Program-made: the position numbers and the translations under genes | DNA from: Metabacillus_B sp050107715 | Lineage (GTDB): Bacteria; Bacillota; Bacilli; Bacillales; Bacillaceae | Reading direction: 5' to 3' | NCBI RefSeq assembly: GCF_050107715.1 | Contig: NZ_JBNILN010000001.1 | Location: forward strand, 848,068 to 912,067 | Length of the DNA: 64,000 nt | Part shown: in pieces, positions 16,328 through 25,196 of the stretch | Position numbering within the stretch: the stretch's first letter is position 1 | Layout: each line of letters begins with the position of its first letter | Notes under the pieces: generated by a model | The model's database searches: none | What the model saw: only the letters and a program-made list of their open reading frames with translations | Told to the model about the DNA's origin: nothing

Positions 16328-16362
16328 TGCTCTGCCGACTGAGCTAATGGCTCCTTGTTTTA
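16328..16362 (-). pseudogene. 5' half tRNA-Lys relic
   Basis: These 35 bases repeat 16193-16227 with one mismatch. They cover the 5' flank, acceptor strand and D-arm of tRNA-Lys. Beyond the D-arm the sequence no longer fits a tRNA (no anticodon or T-arm). The surrounding 16219-16547 holds no gene. Confidence 0.75.
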
Positions 16363-16547
16363 TCCTTAGCTGTCACCTTAAACTCTGTTGTGGAGCGTCT
16401 CAGCGACGTTTCTAATAATAGCATGTGATGCTAGAGAAAGACAATAGTTTTTTTACAAAAATGAAAGAATATTTTTGTAGTGTTTGTTTAAGCATGCAAA
16501 GTTCATTATGCTTTCTAATCAGACGGAAGTCTATCATTTTTTCCGGA

Positions 16548-17090
16548 TTACGCATCCGGTGTATTCACCCGCCCCATCACAATCGTACTGTAACAACGCC
16601 CGTCAGAGAGAATTTTGTCGCACTCCAATACCCCTTCTACTTTAAATCCATGTTTTTCATAGAGCCTAATGGCTTTCTGATTGGTTTCCAGGACGTTCAG
16701 AGTCATTTTTTTCAGCCCTGCTGCATCTGCCCACGCGATGGATGCAGATAATAGCTTCCTGCCGATTCCAAAACCCCAGTATTCTTTTAAAATACCTATC
16801 CCGAACTCCGCCTTATGCGAAAAACGTTTAAGCGTGTTTCCCTCGCACCTTGAAAACCCGACAATTTGTCCGCGGGCTTCTGCGACCAGAAACAAGTTCA
16901 CCGGGCTTACTGCATCCTTGTTGATGAGTTGTTCAAAACGATTTTGATCAATAAACGCCTCTCCGGGTTCCCGGTCTAAATTCTCGGTTTCCCCGTCGAT
17001 CTGCAGACGCAGGCTGGACATTTCCGCGGCATCCTTTTCAGTTGCCTGACGGACTATATAGGTTAAACCCTTAACATGATATGTTTTCAT
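16548..17090 (-). CDS. GNAT-family N-acetyltransferase
   Basis: This 180-residue Gcn5-related acetyltransferase transfers acetyl from acetyl-CoA to an amine. The acetyl-CoA loop GILKEYWGFGIGRKLL (about 99-114) and the motif B segment LNVLETNQKAIRLYEKHGF (about 131-149) are clear. It resembles ribosomal-protein or small-molecule acetylases, but the substrate cannot be assigned. GGAGGAGG lies upstream of ATG 17090. It follows the purA terminator on the same strand. Confidence 0.85.
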   Translation of the reverse strand: MKTYHVKGLTYIVRQATEKDAAEMSSLRLQIDGETENLDREPGEAFIDQNRFEQLINKDAVSPVNLFLVAEARGQIVGFSRCEGNTLKRFSHKAEFGIGILKEYWGFGIGRKLLSASIAWADAAGLKKMTLNVLETNQKAIRLYEKHGFKVEGVLECDKILSDGRCYSTIVMGRVNTPDA

Positions 17091-17116
17091 TTAATGACCT
17101 CCTCCTCCATCATAAC

Positions 17117-17151
17117 AAAAAGAGGAAGCCGTCCAGCTCCCTCTTTTTTTA
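17117..17151 (-). terminator. purA terminator
   Basis: On the minus strand AAAAAGAGGGAGC pairs with GGCTTCCTCTTTTT around a short loop and ends in a T-run. It lies just past the purA stop codon. Confidence 0.8.
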
Positions 17152-17158
17152 AATTTAT

Positions 17159-18451
17159 TTAATTCGCGCGGTATACACTCCGCAGCACATTCGTCTGTGA
17201 ACGGTCTGGTCCGACAGAGAAGATGGAAAGCGGAATTCCTGTCAGCTGGGAGACGCGCTCAAGATAATGGCGGGCATTCTCAGGCAGGTCCTCAAGCGTT
17301 TTCGCACCGGTAATATCTTCTGTCCAGCCCGGAAGCTCTTCGTAAACCGGTTCGCATTCGGCCAGCTCTTTAAGGCTTGCCGGGAATTGCTCCATCACTT
17401 CGCCTCTGAAGCGGTAAGCTACGCAGATTTTGAGCGTTTCGATTCCAGTCAGCACGTCGATTGAGTTTAGCGACAGATCAGTAATTCCGCTGACACGGCG
17501 GGCATGGCGGACAACAACACTGTCAAACCAGCCGACGCGGCGCGGACGGCCGGTTGTCGTACCGTATTCGCGGCCGACCTCGCGAATTCTGTCTCCGGTC
17601 TCATTTGTTAATTCTGTAGGGAAAGGTCCATCTCCTACACGGGTTGTGTAGGCCTTTGAAACTCCGACCACATGATTGATTTTCGTCGGACCGACGCCAG
17701 AACCGATGGTTACTCCGCCCGCTACCGGGTTTGAAGACGTAACAAACGGATACGTCCCCTGATCAATATCAAGCATAACGCCCTGCGCCCCTTCAAAAAG
17801 AACGCGGCGGCCTTCGTCCAGTGCATCATTCAATACGACAGATGTATCGCAAACGTATTTTTTTATCTGCTGTCCATACTCAAAATATTCGTCAAGAATA
17901 TCCTCTATTTTAAAGCCTTCGACCTCATACATTTTTTCAAACAGGCGGTTCTTCTCATCCAGGTTGCGGGCAAGCTTTTCTTCAAAGGACTCACGATCCA
18001 GAAGATCAGCGATGCGGATTCCGATTCTAGCCGCTTTATCCATGTAGGCAGGACCGATTCCCTTTTTCGTGGTTCCGATTTTATTCGCGCCTTTGCGGTC
18101 TTCTTCCACTGCATCCAATTTTAAATGATACGGAAGAATGACATGTGCACGATTGCTGATTCTCAGGTTGTCCGTGCTGACGCCCTTATCGTGAAGGTAC
18201 GCAAGCTCCTGAACGATTGCCTTTGGATCCACAACCATTCCGTTTCCGATCACGCAAATTTTATCACTGTAAAAAATTCCGGATGGAATAAGGTGAAGCT
18301 TATACGTAACACCATCAAATTTAATCGTATGTCCTGCATTATTGCCGCCTTGATAACGCGCAATCACTTCTGCATTTTCAGAGAGAAAATCTGTAATTTT
18401 CCCTTTTCCTTCGTCTCCCCATTGGGTTCCCACTACTACTGCTGAAGACAT
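17159..18451 (-). CDS. purA: Adenylosuccinate synthetase
   Basis: PurA joins IMP and aspartate with GTP to make adenylosuccinate, the first committed step to AMP. The 430-residue enzyme has full length. It starts MSSAVVVGTQWGDEGKGK, with the P-loop-like GDEGKGK at 12-18 and catalytic D13. Other signatures are QGGNNAGHT, GTTKKGIGPAYMDK and TTTGRPRRVGWFD. The gene has its own consensus promoter and an upstream PurR-type operator. Confidence 0.97.
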   Translation of the reverse strand: MSSAVVVGTQWGDEGKGKITDFLSENAEVIARYQGGNNAGHTIKFDGVTYKLHLIPSGIFYSDKICVIGNGMVVDPKAIVQELAYLHDKGVSTDNLRISNRAHVILPYHLKLDAVEEDRKGANKIGTTKKGIGPAYMDKAARIGIRIADLLDRESFEEKLARNLDEKNRLFEKMYEVEGFKIEDILDEYFEYGQQIKKYVCDTSVVLNDALDEGRRVLFEGAQGVMLDIDQGTYPFVTSSNPVAGGVTIGSGVGPTKINHVVGVSKAYTTRVGDGPFPTELTNETGDRIREVGREYGTTTGRPRRVGWFDSVVVRHARRVSGITDLSLNSIDVLTGIETLKICVAYRFRGEVMEQFPASLKELAECEPVYEELPGWTEDITGAKTLEDLPENARHYLERVSQLTGIPLSIFSVGPDRSQTNVLRSVYRAN

Positions 18452-18520
18452 ATCCCTGCACCTCCGAATGCTGTTTAAACGTGCTTTTTTTCTAGTTTTT
18501 ATATACTAAATCCATCCAAT

Positions 18521-18549
18521 ATTGTACCAATTCAGCGAGGCAAAGTCAA
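18521..18549 (-). promoter_or_regulatory. purA sigma-A promoter
   Basis: On the minus strand TTGACT (18549-18544) and TACAAT (18526-18521) are 17 bases apart. The initiation point would be about 60 bases before the purA start codon. Confidence 0.85.
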
Positions 18550-18553
18550 TTGG

Positions 18554-18598
18554 TTTTCCGAACATTAGACGGAGTTTGGTAATGTTTTGTTCGTATAT
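18554..18598. promoter_or_regulatory. PurR operator (paired PurBoxes) upstream of purA
   Basis: Two oppositely oriented CGAAC cores occur, TTTTCCGAACATT (18554-18566) on the plus strand and ATATACGAACAAA (18598-18586) on the minus strand. Both fit the Bacillus PurBox AWWWCCGAACWWT closely. They sit directly upstream of the -35 hexamer, the usual PurR arrangement. Confidence 0.7.
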
Positions 18599-18703
18599 AG
18601 GCAGGTGGGAGTTTGCTCACAGAACAGTGCGCCTGGCCCGCTCTGCTTAAAGTGTGGGGGCAAACGCTGGCCAGCCAACACTTTAGGGAGCATCTCAGTT
18701 TTT

Positions 18704-18844
18704 GTCGAAAAGTCGATATCTTGTAATTTCGGCCGATAAACTGGAATATTGGTCGATATATCTGAATCTTGGTCGATATACTGAAATTTCGGTCGATATG
18801 CTGGATTTTGAGCGGATCTATTAAAATCTCGGATGATATCCGCT
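18704..18844. repeat. 20-bp-period repeat array, left copy
   Basis: After GTCGAAAAGTCGATAT (18704-18719) come six 20-base units from 18725, typified by AATTTCGGTCGATATGCTGG. Units diverge but keep the GGYCGATAT core. There are no unique spacers. The same array with the same leader occurs at 26616-26736. Apart from this and the GC-rich repeats, 18599-19320 holds no gene. Confidence 0.8.
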
Positions 18845-18968
18845 ATCAAGGTACAGATTCCCACCCTCTGACTGCACACTCGCCTGAGAAAAAACCAAAT
18901 TTTCGTGCAAACTATAGTCCTTACGGCAAGACTTTGCCATCTTAGGGCTCCATACAGTTATTCGGTTG

Positions 18969-19197
18969 GCGCGCCTGGCCCGCTCCCCTTTAAAGCATGT
19001 GGGGTCAGAGGAGCTTATAGCTGATCGATTGCTGCATAAGGCGTCACTGAGGACGGTGCCGGAGCTTTCATCCTTTAGCGAATGTGGGGTCAGGCGCGGT
19101 GCCTGGCCCGCTCCCCTTTAAAGCATGTGGGGTCAGAGAACCACCCTCGCCAACCCCAGACCGCTCTAAGGCTGCAGGCTTCGGTGCTGAAGCACCC
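18969..19197. repeat. GC-rich dispersed repeat, left flank of the sugar island
   Basis: The block contains GCCTGGCCCGCTCCCC, GCATGTGGGGTCAGAG, GGTGCCGGAGCTTTCATCC and the hairpin GGGTCAGGC-GCGGT-GCCTGGCCC. It matches 27079-27297 almost base for base, except that this copy has one extra unit of about 30 bases. A shorter piece occurs at about 18629-18665. Confidence 0.8.
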
Positions 19198-19324
19198 TGT
19201 AAGCCGTATTCAAGCACCACAACCTAAGCCATTCTGAAACACCCGGTAACCCATTCTGAAGCACCCGGTAAGCCGGGATAAACCACCTCCCCCAAAAACA
19301 AAATAAGAACTCTGAAAATTCTTC

Positions 19325-19376
19325 TTGCCTAATCCATTCCCCGCGCTTATAATTCAATTTAACGAAAGCGCTTTCG
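19325..19376 (+). promoter_or_regulatory. Promoter and operator of the LacI-family regulator gene
   Basis: TTGCCT (19325-19330) and TATAAT (19348-19353) are 17 bases apart. A perfect palindrome CGAAAGCGCTTTCG (19363-19376) covers the expected start of transcription. This is a LacI-family or cre-type operator, so autorepression or CcpA control is likely. Confidence 0.85.
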
Positions 19377-19392
19377 ATAAGAGGAGATTCAC

Positions 19393-20403
19393 ATGACGAC
19401 TATTTATGATGTTGCCAGGAAAGCTGGCGTATCCAGCACAACTGTATCAAAAGCACTGAATAATTATCCGGATGTCAGCGAAAAAACAAAGAATGCGATA
19501 TTAACAGTGGCAGCGGAAATGGGGTATTTGCCTAACTCGCATGCTCAATCGCTTTCTACGAAGAAGAGCTGGTCAATCGGGGTCATGTTTACAGAGGATA
19601 ATGAAGTCGGGATGAAGCATCCTTTCTTTAACGCGGTCATTGAGAGTTTTCGGAAGCATGCAGAGAATGAAGGATATGATCTGATTTTTCCTTCCAGGAA
19701 TCTCCGCAACCGGAACACCAGCTATCTGGAGCATTTTCAGTACCGGGGTGTAGATGGCATTATCATTATTTGTTCTGATCAAAACGACCCTCTGGTGCTC
19801 GAAATTCTGGACAGTCCGATTCCAATTGTGGTCATCGATATGAATAAAGTGAACAGCAGTGTGATCCATTCTGATAATGTCACTGGCGGAGAAAACGCGG
19901 TGGATTATCTTTTGAAGCTTGGTCATACGAAGATTGCGCATATTGCCGGGTCATCGTCTACTTTTTCGGGGAAAGCAAGAATTCAGGGATATCGGAATGC
20001 GATGAACAACGCAAACCTTCCGATTCCTGATGGATATTTGATAGACGGCGGCATGTTTTCCATTCAGGAGGGCCGTGCGGGGATGGAGAAGCTGCTGGAG
20101 CTGCAGGACCAGCCGACTGCGGTGTTTGTTGCGGGTGATCAGATGGCCATTGGGGCTATGGAAGCGATTAAAGAGAAAGGCCTCGCTGTTCCTGGGGATA
20201 TTTCCATTATCGGGTTCGATGATATCGAGATGGCGATGTATGTGTCGCCCAAACTGACAACCATTAAACAGGATACGGATGCAATTGGAAAACAGGCAGC
20301 CCTGCTGCTCGTAAGCCAGATGATTCATAAAAAGAAATCCATCCGCACCGAAATGATTCCCGTTCAATTGATTGAACGAGAGTCGTGCAAAGAACTGACT
20401 TAA
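19393..20403 (+). CDS. LacI-family transcriptional regulator
   Basis: This 336-residue repressor has an N-terminal LacI helix-turn-helix and hinge helix (TIYDVARKAGVSSTTVSKAL at 3-22, then a PNSHAQSL hinge at about 51-58). A periplasmic-binding-protein-like sugar domain follows (IGVMFTEDN, YRGVDGIIII, VFVAGDQMAIGAMEA, ISIIGFDDIEMA). It is divergent from nothing and stands first in the island, directly before the ABC and glycosidase genes. Operators before itself and before the transporter share the CGAAANCGCTTTCG form, so it probably controls both and responds to a beta-glucoside. Confidence 0.9.
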   Translation: MTTIYDVARKAGVSSTTVSKALNNYPDVSEKTKNAILTVAAEMGYLPNSHAQSLSTKKSWSIGVMFTEDNEVGMKHPFFNAVIESFRKHAENEGYDLIFPSRNLRNRNTSYLEHFQYRGVDGIIIICSDQNDPLVLEILDSPIPIVVIDMNKVNSSVIHSDNVTGGENAVDYLLKLGHTKIAHIAGSSSTFSGKARIQGYRNAMNNANLPIPDGYLIDGGMFSIQEGRAGMEKLLELQDQPTAVFVAGDQMAIGAMEAIKEKGLAVPGDISIIGFDDIEMAMYVSPKLTTIKQDTDAIGKQAALLLVSQMIHKKKSIRTEMIPVQLIERESCKELT

Positions 20404-20419
20404 TTTTTTTACCGGTTTT

Positions 20420-20497
20420 CGAAACCGCTTTCGTTCAGGTTTATGAAACCGCCTTCAAATTCAGCTATTTTTTTGATGCAAATCGAAACCGCTTTCG
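20420..20497. promoter_or_regulatory. Three LacI-type operators before the transporter operon
   Basis: CGAAACCGCTTTCG occurs at 20420-20433 and 20484-20497, and a weaker TGAAACCGCCTTCA at 20444-20457. Each differs at one or a few bases from the perfect dyad before the regulator gene. The three-fold arrangement suggests cooperative repression. I find no convincing promoter hexamers in the same stretch. Confidence 0.75.
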
Positions 20498-20586
20498 GGC
20501 ATTGAGGTATGAAACTTGATTAAGCTGTAACTTCTCTTTGAAGCTTGCGGGGCTTACACAGAATGATAAGAAAAGGGGCTATTAAG

Positions 20587-21900
20587 ATGAGGAAAACAGG
20601 AAGTATTTTGCTATCACTGGTTTTATTAATTGGGATTCTCGCCGGCTGTTCGGGCGCGAATAGCGCGAACGGATCAAAAGACGGAAAAGATATTGATTTA
20701 CGGGTTTGGTCCTTTACGGATGAATTGAAAAAACCGATTACAAAATTTGAAGAAAAGAACGGCATTAAGGTAGAGCTGACGATTGTACCGATCGCAGATT
20801 ATCCGACAAAGCTGAAGCCGGTTCTTGAGAGCGGCGTGGGAGCGCCTGATGTATTTACGGGTGAGCTTGCTTTTATCAAGCAGTGGGTTGATGCGGGCTA
20901 CTGGGAGGATCTGTCCAAAGCTCCTTACAACGTGGAAGAGCTGGCAGACCAATATACTCCATATGTATTCGATATGGGAAAAGATAAAGACGGCAACGTA
21001 AGAGCACTCTCATGGCAGACTACTCCGGGAGGCGTGTACTATAAGCGCAGCATGGCAAAAGAAGTGCTTGGAACGGATGATCCGGCAGAGGTCGGAGAAA
21101 TGATGTCCACTATGGATGGTGTGTTTGAGACAGCGGAAAAAATGAAAGCGAAGGGCTACCGCATGTTCCCGGATGAAGGAGCGATCCGCTGGTTTGCACA
21201 AGGGGAATCTCCTGAACCGTGGGTAAACGACAAGAAAGAGCTGCAGCTTTCTGATAGAAAAATTGAGTTTATGGATTATGCAAAAGAATTGAAAGAAAAT
21301 GGCTATACCGCCAATGCAGCAGAGTGGTCTCCGTCTTGGTTTGAGTCCATGGATAAAGCTGTAAACGTGAAAGAAGGCGGCAAATCAGTGGAGACGAAAG
21401 TCTTCTCCTATGTTCTTCCTACGTGGGGATTACATAGTGTCCTGAAAACGAATGTGAAAAAATCCTCTGGCGACTGGGCTGTAACGAGCGGGCCAAGCCC
21501 GTATTTCTGGGGCGGTTCATGGCTTGGCGTATACAGCAAGTCCAAAAATAAGGAGCTTGCGTACGATTTCGTTAAAATGATGACTCAGGATAAAGAATTC
21601 CTTAGTGAATGGGCGAAAGAAACTGGCGATGTCCTGTCTTACCTTCCGGTTACAGAGGAAATCAAAGGTGATTTTAAAGACGAGTTCCTTGGCGGACAGA
21701 ATAACTATCAATTCTTCCTGGAGCAGTCCGAAAGCATTAAGCCGGGAATCGTCACGAAATATGACCAGCAGCTTGATACCCTTTACGGAAACGCCGTTAA
21801 GCAGTATACAGACGGCAAGAAGTCAAAGGATGACGCTATCAAAGAGTTTTATATGAAAGCAAAGAATGCGTATCCGGATCTGACTGTACCAAGCAATTAA
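20587..21900 (+). CDS. ABC sugar transporter, solute-binding lipoprotein
   Basis: This 437-residue family 1 extracellular binding protein captures an oligosaccharide for the membrane importer. A lipoprotein signal peptide ends at the lipobox LAGC (about residues 18-21), so the mature protein is lipid-anchored outside the membrane. LRVWSFTDELKKPITKFEE and GVGAPDVFTGELAFIKQW are typical of the family. ATG 20587 is chosen because the upstream extension would place residues before the signal peptide. It is first in the operon, and an intercistronic hairpin follows it. Confidence 0.93.
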   Translation: MRKTGSILLSLVLLIGILAGCSGANSANGSKDGKDIDLRVWSFTDELKKPITKFEEKNGIKVELTIVPIADYPTKLKPVLESGVGAPDVFTGELAFIKQWVDAGYWEDLSKAPYNVEELADQYTPYVFDMGKDKDGNVRALSWQTTPGGVYYKRSMAKEVLGTDDPAEVGEMMSTMDGVFETAEKMKAKGYRMFPDEGAIRWFAQGESPEPWVNDKKELQLSDRKIEFMDYAKELKENGYTANAAEWSPSWFESMDKAVNVKEGGKSVETKVFSYVLPTWGLHSVLKTNVKKSSGDWAVTSGPSPYFWGGSWLGVYSKSKNKELAYDFVKMMTQDKEFLSEWAKETGDVLSYLPVTEEIKGDFKDEFLGGQNNYQFFLEQSESIKPGIVTKYDQQLDTLYGNAVKQYTDGKKSKDDAIKEFYMKAKNAYPDLTVPSN

Positions 21901-21909
21901 TGACCTTTG

Positions 21910-21934
21910 GGCGGCATAACGGCGTTATGCCGCC
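21910..21934 (+). promoter_or_regulatory. Intercistronic hairpin after the binding-protein gene
   Basis: A perfect 11-bp stem (GGCGGCATAAC / GTTATGCCGCC) with a 3-base loop and no T-run lies between the binding protein and first permease. Such structures protect the upstream message and give more binding protein than permease. Confidence 0.75.
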
Positions 21935-21959
21935 TGCTATTTGAAAGAGAGGGAGAAAG

Positions 21960-22865
21960 GTGAAAAATTTAAATCGGTATGGGTACTTTTTTATCGCACC
22001 GTTTTGGCTCGTCTTCTTAGTATTCAGTATCTATCCTGTAGCATTAACCTTCTATTACAGCTTTACAAGCTATACCGGAAGCGGTACGGCGGAGGTTATC
22101 GGATTTACGAACTACATCCGTCTTTTTACAGACACGTTCTTTGTACAGGCCTTTTTCAATACATTGAAGATTTGGGGGATCAATTTTGCCTTGCAGATGG
22201 GTCTCGCTTTGATTCTGGCCGCGATTTTTTCTGACATGAGATTGAAAATGAAGGGCCAGTCGTTTTTCAGGGCAATTTTTTACCTTCCGAATCTGATAAC
22301 CGTCAGTTCAGTAGCCTTGCTGTTTGGTATTTTGCTTGATTGGCAGCACGGTTCCCTAAATATCGTTCTTATGAATCTTGGAATCATTTCCGATCCAATC
22401 AACTGGCTGAATGAACCGGCAACAGCTCAGATATCGGTTTCTCTCATCTTGACGTGGATGTGGTTCGGCCATTCCTTTATCGTCATCATGGCAGGGATTT
22501 CCGGCATCTCCAAGGATTATTTCGAAGCAGCCCTGATTGATGGAGCCAATCGCTGGCAAACGCTCACCAGCATTACTCTCCCTCTTTTAAAGCCCATTCT
22601 GCTTTATATCATGATTACGTCCCTGATCGGAGGCCTGCAATTATTTGACCTCCCGATGCTGATTACAGACGGAATCGGTTCTCCTGATGGATCCCTGAAC
22701 ACTATGGTTCTGTATTTGTATAATCAGGCCTTTAAGTACAACAATTATGGCTATGCATCCGCAGTGGCCTATGGATTGTTCTTGATCACCGTCATTTTTT
22801 CTGCCGTCGTCTTTAAATCGATGTATGGCAGTGAGAAAAAACAAGCAAAGCAGGTGCAGCCATGA
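21960..22865 (+). CDS. ABC sugar transporter permease, MalF type
   Basis: This 301-residue inner-membrane permease has about six membrane helices. It starts at GTG 21960 after GAGGGAGAAAG. The EAA loop that docks the ATPase is seen as YFEAALIDGANRWQTLTSITLPLLKP (about 183-208). It overlaps the next permease by four bases (ATGA). No ATP-binding subunit gene is in the cluster, so a shared MsmX-type ATPase elsewhere probably energises it. Confidence 0.93.
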   Translation: MKNLNRYGYFFIAPFWLVFLVFSIYPVALTFYYSFTSYTGSGTAEVIGFTNYIRLFTDTFFVQAFFNTLKIWGINFALQMGLALILAAIFSDMRLKMKGQSFFRAIFYLPNLITVSSVALLFGILLDWQHGSLNIVLMNLGIISDPINWLNEPATAQISVSLILTWMWFGHSFIVIMAGISGISKDYFEAALIDGANRWQTLTSITLPLLKPILLYIMITSLIGGLQLFDLPMLITDGIGSPDGSLNTMVLYLYNQAFKYNNYGYASAVAYGLFLITVIFSAVVFKSMYGSEKKQAKQVQP

Positions 22866-23764
22866 TATCCAGGCCTGAAACGAACCAGACTCTTCATACA
22901 GAACGCACAACGAAGCCGGTTGTGATGGAGCCGAAAAAGGGGAAAGACCGCATCATCAAAGTCATTCTCTATACAGGCATGACCGCGCTGGCCATTGCCT
23001 GCTTCATTCCTTTCCTGATGATGCTCATCAACGCAACCCGTTCGAATGAGGCCATCCTGACAGGATTTACGCTTGTTCCCGGTACTTCTTTAGCCGAAAA
23101 CTATCAGACGATGATGGATTATGTGAATGTATGGACCGGTTTTAAAAACAGTCTGTTCATCTCCGTTCTTGTCACATTGCTGACCGGCTATTTTTCCGCC
23201 CTGACCGCTTATGGATTTGCTTTTTACCAATTTAAAGGAAAAAATTTTCTGTTCGTATTTATGCTTGTGATGATGATGGTTCCGGGTCAGCTCGGTCTGA
23301 TCGGATTCTATGAATTATCGAAAACGCTGGGAATTTTGGATACGTATATTCCCCTGATTGTACCTGCCGTCGCGAGTCCGTTCGTCGTGTTCTTCTTGCG
23401 GCAGTATATTTTAACGACGCTGCATCCGAGTCTAATTGAGGCCGCAAGAATCGACGGAGCGAGTGAGATTAAAATTTTCCATATTGTCGCGCTTCCAATC
23501 ATGATGCCGGCAATTGCGACCATGTCCATTTTTACCTTCATCGGCTCCTGGAATAACTATATTATGCCGCTTGTCCTGATTTTCTCGCCGGAAAAATATA
23601 CGCTGCCTGTTTTGATGGGCTTTTTGAAAGGCTCCCAAGTCGCTCAAAATCTCGGTTCCATGTATTTGGGGATCGCCATTTCCGTTGTCCCGATCATGAT
23701 CGCGTTTCTTTTCTTATCTAAATACATCATTAACAGCATCTCGGCTGGAGCCATTAAAGAATAA
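22862..23764 (+). CDS. ABC sugar transporter permease, MalG type
   Basis: This 300-residue partner permease has about six membrane helices after a hydrophilic N-terminal tail of about 35 residues. Its EAA loop reads LIEAARIDGASEIKIFHIVALP (about 190-211). It is translationally coupled to the preceding permease and followed 14 bases later by the GH1 gene, so transport and hydrolysis form one operon. Confidence 0.93.
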   Translation: MISRPETNQTLHTERTTKPVVMEPKKGKDRIIKVILYTGMTALAIACFIPFLMMLINATRSNEAILTGFTLVPGTSLAENYQTMMDYVNVWTGFKNSLFISVLVTLLTGYFSALTAYGFAFYQFKGKNFLFVFMLVMMMVPGQLGLIGFYELSKTLGILDTYIPLIVPAVASPFVVFFLRQYILTTLHPSLIEAARIDGASEIKIFHIVALPIMMPAIATMSIFTFIGSWNNYIMPLVLIFSPEKYTLPVLMGFLKGSQVAQNLGSMYLGIAISVVPIMIAFLFLSKYIINSISAGAIKE

Positions 23765-23778
23765 AGGAGTGGAATGAA

Positions 23779-25125
23779 GTGAATTTTTCTAAAGATTTTA
23801 TTTTCGGCACCGCAACCTCATCCTATCAGATAGAAGGAGCCCACCAGGAAGGCGGACGCACCCCTTCCATTTGGGATGCATTCTGCTCGGAGCCCGGAAA
23901 GGTTTATGAGCAGCATAACGGAGATATCGCATGCGATCATTACCACCGCTATGAAGAAGACATTCAGATCATTAAAGATTTAGGGGTAGACTCCTACCGT
24001 TTCTCCATTGCCTGGCCGCGGATTTTTCCAAGAAAGGGAGAATTCAACCGGGAGGGGATGGAATTTTACAAAAACCTTGCCACGCGCTTGCGGGAAGAAG
24101 GCATTAAGCCCGCCATTACCATTTATCATTGGGACCTGCCGCTTTGGGCTCATGAAGAAGGCGGCTGGGTGAACCGCGAGTCCGTCCAGTGGTATCTCGA
24201 TTTCGCAGAGGTTTGCTTTAGAGAGCTTGATTATTTAGCCGATTCCTGGATTACGCATAATGAGCCTTGGTGTGCAGGGTTCCTTGGCTATCATCAAGGG
24301 GTCCATGCTCCGGGCCATACGAACCTGGAGGAAGCGGTCAAAGCCGTCCATCACATGCTCCTCTCTCATGGAGAAGCCGTAAACATGCTGAAAAATACGT
24401 TCTCGTCTTCAACGGCGATCGGGATTACACTTAACCTTTCCCCTGTCTATGCGAAAACCGATTCAGTAAACGATCAGCTGGCCGCCAACAACTCTGACGG
24501 TTACTCCAACCGCTGGTTCCTGGACCCTATTTTCAAAGGCCATTACCCAGCCGATATGATGAATTTGTTTTCTAAATATGTCCATTCCTATGACTTTATT
24601 AAGCCGGGAGATTTAGAAACGATTTCCACAGCCTGCGATTTCTTCGGCATTAATTACTATAGCCGCGGCATCGTTGAATTCAGTGCTGCCAATGATTTTA
24701 TGACCAGAGGTGCGTATTCCTCCTATGATAAAACCGGAATGGGCTGGGACATTGCTCCTGTTGAGTTCAAGGATTTAATCATCCGTCTCCGCCGGGAATA
24801 TACGGATTTGCCAATCTTTATTACCGAAAACGGAGCTGCCTATGACGATGAGGTGGTTAATGGACGAGTTCACGATTCGCTTCGGACAGCGTATATCGAA
24901 AAGCATCTTCAGGCCGTATCGGACTTAAACCTTCTTGGGATGAACATACAAGGCTATTATTTATGGTCGCTTCTCGACAACTTTGAATGGAGCTTCGGCT
25001 ACGATAAGCGCTTCGGCATGATCTATGTCGATTTTGATACACAGGAACGCATTTGGAAGGACAGCGCCTATCGTTATGCGGAAATCATTAAGCAGAGGGA
25101 GCCTTCCTTGCAGATTGGTTCCTGA
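23779..25125 (+). CDS. Intracellular beta-glucosidase, glycoside hydrolase family 1
   Basis: This 448-residue enzyme hydrolyses terminal beta-glucosides with retention. The acid/base E162 lies in THNEPW and the nucleophile E350 in ITENGAAY. The N-terminal signature FIFGTATSSYQIEGA is present. There is no signal peptide, so it acts in the cytosol on imported sugar. It lacks the phosphate-binding features that would argue for a 6-phospho-beta-glucosidase, in line with ABC rather than PTS import. Start is GTG 23779 after AAAGGAGTGG. Confidence 0.93.
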   Translation: MNFSKDFIFGTATSSYQIEGAHQEGGRTPSIWDAFCSEPGKVYEQHNGDIACDHYHRYEEDIQIIKDLGVDSYRFSIAWPRIFPRKGEFNREGMEFYKNLATRLREEGIKPAITIYHWDLPLWAHEEGGWVNRESVQWYLDFAEVCFRELDYLADSWITHNEPWCAGFLGYHQGVHAPGHTNLEEAVKAVHHMLLSHGEAVNMLKNTFSSSTAIGITLNLSPVYAKTDSVNDQLAANNSDGYSNRWFLDPIFKGHYPADMMNLFSKYVHSYDFIKPGDLETISTACDFFGINYYSRGIVEFSAANDFMTRGAYSSYDKTGMGWDIAPVEFKDLIIRLRREYTDLPIFITENGAAYDDEVVNGRVHDSLRTAYIEKHLQAVSDLNLLGMNIQGYYLWSLLDNFEWSFGYDKRFGMIYVDFDTQERIWKDSAYRYAEIIKQREPSLQIGS

Positions 25126-25196
25126 AAGAAGCCCGTAGAGGCACTCCGAACGCGAATCTGGATTGGATGAACTTTCAAAAGACAGGAGAAAAGGGT

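Noticed and set aside
18704..18844. Possible CRISPR array
   Set aside because: Units are contiguous 20-mers with no spacers between them, units diverge from each other, and no cas genes are present.
18565..18879. Open frame of 104 codons on the minus strand upstream of purA
   Set aside because: Its translation is just the 20-base repeat array read through (repeated YRPK-type stretches). It overlaps the PurR operator and has no ribosome site.
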